Origin: a virus
IMG/VR virus record: IMGVR_UViG_3300044681_000488
Span: 1-34,169 of that record
Strand: one strand, 5' to 3'
DNA length: 34,169 nucleotides
Under the pieces are notes generated by a model. That model was not told the DNA's origin and made no database searches. It saw nothing but the letters and a program-made list of their open reading frames with translations. Below, in pieces: positions 26,564 through 30,368 of the stretch (the first letter of the stretch is position 1; every line of letters begins with the position of its first letter). The position numbers and the translations under genes were made by a program.

Positions 26564-27040
26564 ATGAAAAAGAACGAATTAATTAAATCGCTACAAGAGT
26601 TTCAAGCTAACTCTGTAGTATTTGCACACCTAGTACACGGATTCCACTGGAATACGGAGTCTGTTTTAATGAGACAGTCTCGTATTGTTTATGAAGAAAT
26701 TTATAAAGATGCAGAAAATTCAGTGCACGAGGTTTCAGTATGGCTAAGAAGATTAAACGGTGAAGCTCCTTATACTCTAGAAGAGTTTACTAAAAATCAA
26801 ACATTGGGAAATGTAAAACCAGAGACTTACTGTGGAGTAGAGATGGCACAGCACCTTGTACCAATTAATCAAAGAATGATTGAGGATATTAAAGTTTTAG
26901 TTGAGCAAGCAATTGTTCATAGAGAGCACGGACTTGTTCAATTTTTATCAAATAGATTGGGTCAGCACCAGGAGTGGGATTGGTTCCTGCAGTCAAGCTT
27001 AAAGCTTCCGCCAAACCCATGGAAATCATTAAAGGATTAA
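26564..27040 (+). CDS. Second Dps-like protein (Dps2) with altered ferroxidase site
   Basis: A 158-residue paralogue of the upstream Dps. The shared blocks are HGFHWN, EIYKDAE, VWLRRL, EAPYTLEEF and a C-terminal WDWFLQSSL. At the ferroxidase positions only His28 is kept. The residues at +12, +27 and +31 are Arg40, His55 and Val59, where Dps1 has His, Asp and Glu. The canonical iron-oxidising site is therefore lost, unless other acidic residues (Glu45, Asp49, Glu51, Glu56) have taken over. It may form mixed shells with Dps1 or have a non-enzymatic, structural or DNA-binding role. The ribosome site is GAGGG, 5 nt before the ATG. The next gene follows after 3 nt. Confidence 0.78.
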   Translation: MKKNELIKSLQEFQANSVVFAHLVHGFHWNTESVLMRQSRIVYEEIYKDAENSVHEVSVWLRRLNGEAPYTLEEFTKNQTLGNVKPETYCGVEMAQHLVPINQRMIEDIKVLVEQAIVHREHGLVQFLSNRLGQHQEWDWFLQSSLKLPPNPWKSLKD

Positions 27041-27043
27041 TAA

Positions 27044-28096
27044 ATGCAATTAGATACAACTGTCAGCAATATATGTTTTGATGACATACTTTTACTGCCA
27101 TCTAGGTCAAACATAAAAAGCAGATCAAACGTAACTATTAAAAGTTTATTGGGTAACCCAAAAAATCCAGACGGAGTTATTGAGTTAGAAAACGCTTTTA
27201 TGACAGCACCGATGGAGTTTATTAATAGTAACAGGATGATAGAAGAAGTTACTGCTGCTGGCGGTATAGCATTTGTTCATAGGTTTATGTCATTAGAAAA
27301 AAGAATTGAGCAAATGGAGTATCAGATTCGCAATAACCCGTATTGGGACCGTGTGGGATTTTCTATAAATAATCAAGAAGCATCAGATAAGAATTTTATT
27401 GATAAGCTTATCAATATGAAAGTAAAGATTATTCTAATAGATACAGCATTTGGACATACCGACACAGCAATTTCTGCAGTAAAAGATCTTAGAAGCCTTT
27501 GCCCTTCTTCAGTACATATAATGTCTGGCAATGTTTCATCTTTTGAAGCCTATAGAGACCTTATGGAAGCAGGTGCAGATTCAGTGCGTGTAGGTATTGG
27601 AGGGGGTGCTGCTTGCACCACCAGAATAGTTACTGGTTTTGGACAACCTGTACTTTCTTCTGTTATTGACATTTATGAAAGAGTAAAAGAATCTTCAATA
27701 AATGGAATAATTTCTGATGGAGGAATTAAAAACAACGGGGATGCAGTAAAAGCTTTGGCAGCTGGTGCAAGTGCAATAATGATGGGTAATTTTTTTGCAG
27801 GACATGAAGAATGCGATAGAGATGGCAATGGCAATCTTGCTTTTAGGGGCTTAGCTTCAAGAGGTATACAGACTATGGATGGAGCCGTAGTGCCAGCAGA
27901 AAGACTGCATGTTGAAGGTGCGGAAGCAATTTTAACCAGCAGGGGTTCTGTAAAAGACTCTATTCAGCAGCTTATTAATAATATTAAAAGCGGAATGTCA
28001 TATTGCGGAGCAGAAAATTTAGATTATCTAAGAAAAGAATCAAGGTTTATTAAGGTTTCCCCTCAGTCAGCCCTAGAATCTAGTAGCAGAATTTAA
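27044..28096 (+). CDS. IMP dehydrogenase / GMP reductase family enzyme
   Basis: A 350-residue TIM-barrel enzyme of purine nucleotide metabolism. It opens with FDDILLLPSRS, as in the family. Later come SDGGIKNNGDAVKALAAGA and MMGNFFAGHEE (phosphate binding), a flap-like FRGLASRG, and a C-terminal SGMSYCGAENLDYLRKESRF block. The catalytic Cys191 lies in GGGAACTTRIVTG, where the family usually has G-x-G-S-x-C-x-T-R. There are no CBS domains, and the length fits GMP reductase or short IMPDH. Sequence by eye does not decide between making XMP from IMP and making IMP from GMP. It would tune guanine nucleotides during replication and is adjacent to dps2. Confidence 0.83.
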   Translation: MQLDTTVSNICFDDILLLPSRSNIKSRSNVTIKSLLGNPKNPDGVIELENAFMTAPMEFINSNRMIEEVTAAGGIAFVHRFMSLEKRIEQMEYQIRNNPYWDRVGFSINNQEASDKNFIDKLINMKVKIILIDTAFGHTDTAISAVKDLRSLCPSSVHIMSGNVSSFEAYRDLMEAGADSVRVGIGGGAACTTRIVTGFGQPVLSSVIDIYERVKESSINGIISDGGIKNNGDAVKALAAGASAIMMGNFFAGHEECDRDGNGNLAFRGLASRGIQTMDGAVVPAERLHVEGAEAILTSRGSVKDSIQQLINNIKSGMSYCGAENLDYLRKESRFIKVSPQSALESSSRI

Positions 28097-28103
28097 AAAG
28101 ATT

Positions 28104-28112
28104 TGATATAAT
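28104..28112 (+). promoter_or_regulatory. Extended -10 promoter for hsp20
   Basis: TGATATAAT (hexamer 28107-28112) begins 8 nt after the stop of the purine enzyme gene. It gives an mRNA leader of about 50 nt before the hsp20 ATG at 28172. No -35 was found. Confidence 0.62.
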
Positions 28113-28147
28113 TTATAAAGACCGCCTTACGGGGTCTATATAATAAC

Positions 28148-28170
28148 TTATTCGCTTAAAGGAGGAATAA
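28148..28170 (+). promoter_or_regulatory. Leader hairpin around the hsp20 ribosome site
   Basis: TTATTC (28148-28153) and GAATAA (28165-28170) can pair over 6 bp. They enclose an 11-nt loop that holds AAAGGAG, and the last G of the AAAGGAGG ribosome site is in the stem. A weak, AU-rich hairpin over the ribosome site of a small heat-shock gene is the layout of an RNA thermometer. A second stem (AGACC with GGTCT) lies upstream in the leader. This is a structural guess from pairing only. Confidence 0.35.
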
Positions 28171-28171
28171 A

Positions 28172-28591
28172 ATGGTAACAACATACGCATGGGATCTTTT
28201 TCGTGATCCCCTATTCATTGGCTTCAACGAAATGGTTGATCGCCTAAATTCAGTTCACACAGCAGCATCTCATCAATCATACCCACCATACAATATTGTA
28301 AAGGTGGAAGATGATGTCTATCGTGTTGATCTAGCATTAGCTGGATTCGACAGAAAAGATGTAGATGTTTCAGTAGATAACGGCACCCTTATAATTAAAG
28401 GTGAGGCATCTACAGAAGAATCTGGTGAAGCAATTCATAAAGGTATTGCTGCTCGTAAATTTACCCGCACATTTGCGCTTGGTGAATATATGGAAGTCAC
28501 TGGGGCTGAATTAAAAAATGGCTTGTTGTCTGTAACAGTTGAAAGAATTGTACCAGAAGACAAGAAGCCAAAGACAATTAAAATCAAGTAA
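28172..28591 (+). CDS. Small heat-shock protein Hsp20
   Basis: A 139-residue alpha-crystallin-type chaperone that should hold unfolding proteins in the host cytosol. The crystallin domain (about residues 40-130) shows YNIVKVEDDVYRVDLALAGF, VDVSVDNGTLIIKGE and the A-x-x-x-G-x-L signature region (AELKNGLLSVTVER). The C-terminal PKTIKIK contains the I-x-I motif that links subunits. The strong AAAGGAGG ribosome site and CGT-rich Arg codons predict high expression. Phage Hsp20 proteins are known from cyanophages, where a role in capsid or scaffold folding has been suggested. It follows the Dps/oxygenase island. Confidence 0.93.
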   Translation: MVTTYAWDLFRDPLFIGFNEMVDRLNSVHTAASHQSYPPYNIVKVEDDVYRVDLALAGFDRKDVDVSVDNGTLIIKGEASTEESGEAIHKGIAARKFTRTFALGEYMEVTGAELKNGLLSVTVERIVPEDKKPKTIKIK

Positions 28592-28593
28592 GG

Positions 28594-28599
28594 TATAAT
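28594..28599 (+). promoter_or_regulatory. Promoter for the structured leader and nuclease gene
   Basis: TATAAT at 28594-28599 lies 2 nt after the hsp20 stop. A partial -35 (AAGACA at 28571-28576) sits 17 nt upstream, inside the hsp20 coding end. The transcript would start near 28606 at the base of a strong hairpin. Confidence 0.55.
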
Positions 28600-28603
28600 T
28601 GTA

Positions 28604-28676
28604 GTGTCCCACAGGGTGGGGCACGGGCCAATAGTTACGCCTTAGGATACACCTGAGCAAGTGTTTAAACTGCTCA
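28604..28676 (+). ncRNA. Structured leader RNA of unknown class
   Basis: Between hsp20 and the nuclease gene lies about 100 nt with no ORF but clear structure. Stem 1 pairs GTGTCCCAC (28604-28612) with GTGGGGCAC (28616-28624) over 9 bp, with one G-T pair and an AGG loop. Stem 2 pairs TGAGCA (28654-28659) with TGCTCA (28671-28676) around an 11-nt loop that contains the palindrome GTTTAAAC. About 30 nt of unpaired-looking sequence lies between. It could be a regulatory leader, a stable small RNA or a processing signal. It does not match any tRNA or riboswitch that I recognise. Confidence 0.45.
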
Positions 28677-28695
28677 CCAAGTATTAGGGAGAGAT

Positions 28696-29103
28696 ATGTA
28701 CGAATACCGTGTAAAAAAATTACTTAGGGTAGTTGATGGAGACACAATAGATGTTGATATTGATTTAGGGTTTGACATATCCTTATCCAAAAGAGTAAGA
28801 TTGGCTGGAATTGATACTCCAGAATCTCGCACATCAGACAGATTTGAAAAATCTTTAGGCCTAGAATCAAAAGAGTATTTAAAGAACGCAATGAAAGACG
28901 CAGAAGTCATTGTTATTAAAACAGAGCTACCAGACTCTTCCGAAAAGTATGGAAGAATTTTGGGGTGGATATATATAGATAATCAAGAAAAATCAATTAA
29001 TGAAGTTATGATTGAAGACGGGTATGCTTGGTCATACATGGGAGACACTAAGGTCAAAGATTTTGCAGCCTTGGCAGCACAAAGAAAGAAAAGCGGTAAG
29101 TAG
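28696..29103 (+). CDS. Staphylococcal nuclease-like endonuclease (TNase)
   Basis: A 135-residue calcium-dependent nuclease of the SNase fold that cuts DNA and RNA. Catalytic residues can be placed as Arg35, Asp40 and Glu43 (RLAGIDTPE) and Arg87 (YGRILGWIY). The metal-site motif VVDGDTIDVD (Asp14, Asp16) lies near the N-terminus. There is no signal peptide, so it should act inside the cell, perhaps in breakdown of host nucleic acid. An AGGGAGAG ribosome site precedes the ATG. The stop overlaps the next start (TAGTG). Confidence 0.9.
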   Translation: MYEYRVKKLLRVVDGDTIDVDIDLGFDISLSKRVRLAGIDTPESRTSDRFEKSLGLESKEYLKNAMKDAEVIVIKTELPDSSEKYGRILGWIYIDNQEKSINEVMIEDGYAWSYMGDTKVKDFAALAAQRKKSGK

Positions 29104-29864
29104 TGATCATACAGATTATAGGGCTACCTGGCTCTGGTAAAACAGAACTAGCAAAAGCCTTAAAAGAACGCATTAATGCAATTCATTTAAATGCAGACGA
29201 AGTTCGTGCAACTGTAAATTCTGATTTAGGGTTTACTCCAGAAGATAGACTTGAACAAGCAAGACGAATGGGAGAGATGGCTCGCCTTATTGCAAAGCAA
29301 GGTGTTGCTCCAGTAATCGTTGATTTTGTATGCCCAACAGATGCTACAAGAGAGGCATTTGGAAAGCCAGACATCTTGGTGTATATGTATACGATATCTG
29401 AGGGTAGATTTGAAGATACAAATAAAATGTTTCAACCGCCTGCAAATTACGACATAGGTTTCCCAAGCCACCTACTTGACCCTAATCAAAAAGCTTCTAC
29501 AATCATAGATCAGTTTAGCCTGCATGATTGGTCAGCACCAACAACCCTAATGCTCGGAAGGTATCAACCATGGCACGAAGGTCATCATGCTTTATATGAA
29601 GAGGCTGGAAAGAGAACAAATCAGGTACTACTTGGGGTTCGCAATACGTATAACACAAGTGAAAAAGATCCACTTAAATTTGATGAAGTAAAAGAATATA
29701 TTGCTAAGGATGAATTTATGGATGGAGCGATGGTGCTAAGACTTCCTAATATAACCAACATAGTGTATGGGCGTGATGTGGGGTATAAAATTGAACAAGT
29801 AAAATTGGGGGATGAAATTGAAGCGATCAGCGCTACTCAAAAACGTAAAGAAATGGGTATCTAA
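29103..29864 (+). CDS. Fusion of APS-kinase-like P-loop kinase and HxGH nucleotidyltransferase
   Basis: A 253-residue two-domain enzyme that starts with GTG in a TAGTG overlap. Residues 1 to about 135 look like an adenylylsulfate kinase (CysC): P-loop GLPGSGKT at 7-14, then LNADEVRATVNSDLGF and the EDRLEQARRMGEMARL block typical of that family. Residues about 145-253 form a Rossmann-type nucleotidyltransferase with GRYQPWHEGH (His158 and His161) and a C-terminal ISATQKRK that matches the ISxTxxR motif. The transferase could be like ATP sulfurylase, NMN adenylyltransferase or a cytidylyltransferase. Domain order is kinase first. Whether it serves sulfate activation, NAD or another nucleotide product is open. 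Confidence 0.78.
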   Translation: MIIQIIGLPGSGKTELAKALKERINAIHLNADEVRATVNSDLGFTPEDRLEQARRMGEMARLIAKQGVAPVIVDFVCPTDATREAFGKPDILVYMYTISEGRFEDTNKMFQPPANYDIGFPSHLLDPNQKASTIIDQFSLHDWSAPTTLMLGRYQPWHEGHHALYEEAGKRTNQVLLGVRNTYNTSEKDPLKFDEVKEYIAKDEFMDGAMVLRLPNITNIVYGRDVGYKIEQVKLGDEIEAISATQKRKEMGI

Positions 29865-29913
29865 AATTTGGAACGTAATCACAAAACCAAATAATATGGA
29901 GTGGCCGTCATGA
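29812..29913 (+). CDS. Possible 33-residue basic microprotein
   Basis: An ORF of 33 residues (MKLKRSALLKNVKKWV...NMEWPS) in another frame, overlapping the 3' end of the fusion gene by 53 nt. It ends in an ATGA overlap with the DUF2061 start, the same junction used by many genes here. It is basic and amphipathic. A GGGGG run lies directly before the ATG but is too close to be a good ribosome site. It could be a real coupled gene or a chance reading frame. Confidence 0.35.
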   Translation: MKLKRSALLKNVKKWVSKIWNVITKPNNMEWPS

Positions 29914-30113
29914 AAGTTAGTAAACAAAGATCAGCATTAAAAGCAATCACATGGCGCATAATTGGAACAATAGATACATTTGTTCTATCATGGGTTATAA
30001 CAAAGGAGCCAGTTACAGCTGGAGCAATTGCAAGCTTTGAGGTTTTAACCAAAACTATCCTTTACTATTTCCATGAGCGAGGTTGGAATAAGGTTCAGTG
30101 GGGTAGAAAGTAA
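29910..30113 (+). CDS. DUF2061 small membrane protein
   Basis: A 67-residue protein. The start is ATG 29910, with GGAG at 29898-29901 and an 8-nt spacer; the in-frame GTG at 29901 overlaps that site. The blocks SALKAITWRIIGTIDTFVLSW, EVLTKTILYYFHERGWN and the final KVQWGRK match DUF2061, a family of predicted two-helix inner membrane proteins of unknown function. As I recall, such genes often lie beside sulfate-activation genes in bacteria, which would fit the CysC-like domain upstream. The stop overlaps the next start (TAATG). Confidence 0.78.
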   Translation: MKVSKQRSALKAITWRIIGTIDTFVLSWVITKEPVTAGAIASFEVLTKTILYYFHERGWNKVQWGRK

Positions 30114-30301
30114 TGCCAGTATATGAATATAAGTGCATTGAAGATGATTCACACCCATTACTTTCAGTAACAAGATCAATATCTGAAGATGATCCAGGAT
30201 ACATTTGTGAAGAATGTGAAGCAAAAATGATTAGACACTTCAGCCCATTTGGTATTCAGTTTAAAGGTTCTGGCTTTTACAAAACAGATAATGCTAAGTA
30301 G
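30113..30301 (+). CDS. FmdB-family zinc-ribbon protein, first knuckle degenerate
   Basis: A 62-residue protein with the FmdB layout: MPVYEYKC at the start, CEEC in the middle, and FKGSGFYKTD at the end. The function of FmdB proteins is not well known; some regulate transcription. The first knuckle is usually C-x2-C, but here Cys8 is followed by IEDDSH without a second Cys. Zinc binding may therefore be weakened or use His14. It is coupled to DUF2061 by a TAATG overlap. Confidence 0.75.
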   Translation: MPVYEYKCIEDDSHPLLSVTRSISEDDPGYICEECEAKMIRHFSPFGIQFKGSGFYKTDNAK

Positions 30302-30316
30302 TTTAAATTAACATTC

Positions 30317-30325
30317 TGGTATAAT
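30317..30325 (+). promoter_or_regulatory. Extended -10 promoter for the large secreted protein
   Basis: TGGTATAAT (hexamer 30320-30325) is a perfect extended -10. The leader, starting near 30332, holds a hairpin and the ribosome site of the TTG-started gene at 30369. Confidence 0.64.
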
Positions 30326-30327
30326 TA

Positions 30328-30357
30328 CTAAGTAATCAAAAATATTGCATTACTTAG
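30328..30357 (+). promoter_or_regulatory. Leader inverted repeat next to the ribosome site
   Basis: CTAAGTAAT (30328-30336) and ATTACTTAG (30349-30357) pair perfectly over 9 bp with a 12-nt loop. The right arm runs into the AGGAG ribosome site (30356-30360). The hairpin could block translation of the downstream gene, or the repeat could be an operator at the promoter's start site. Confidence 0.5.
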
Positions 30358-30368
30358 GAGATACCTAG

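Noticed and set aside
26560-26565. TATAAT at the start of the dps2 gene as a promoter
   Set aside because: The hexamer overlaps the ATG itself, so transcription would start inside the gene. A GAGGG ribosome site explains the sequence better.
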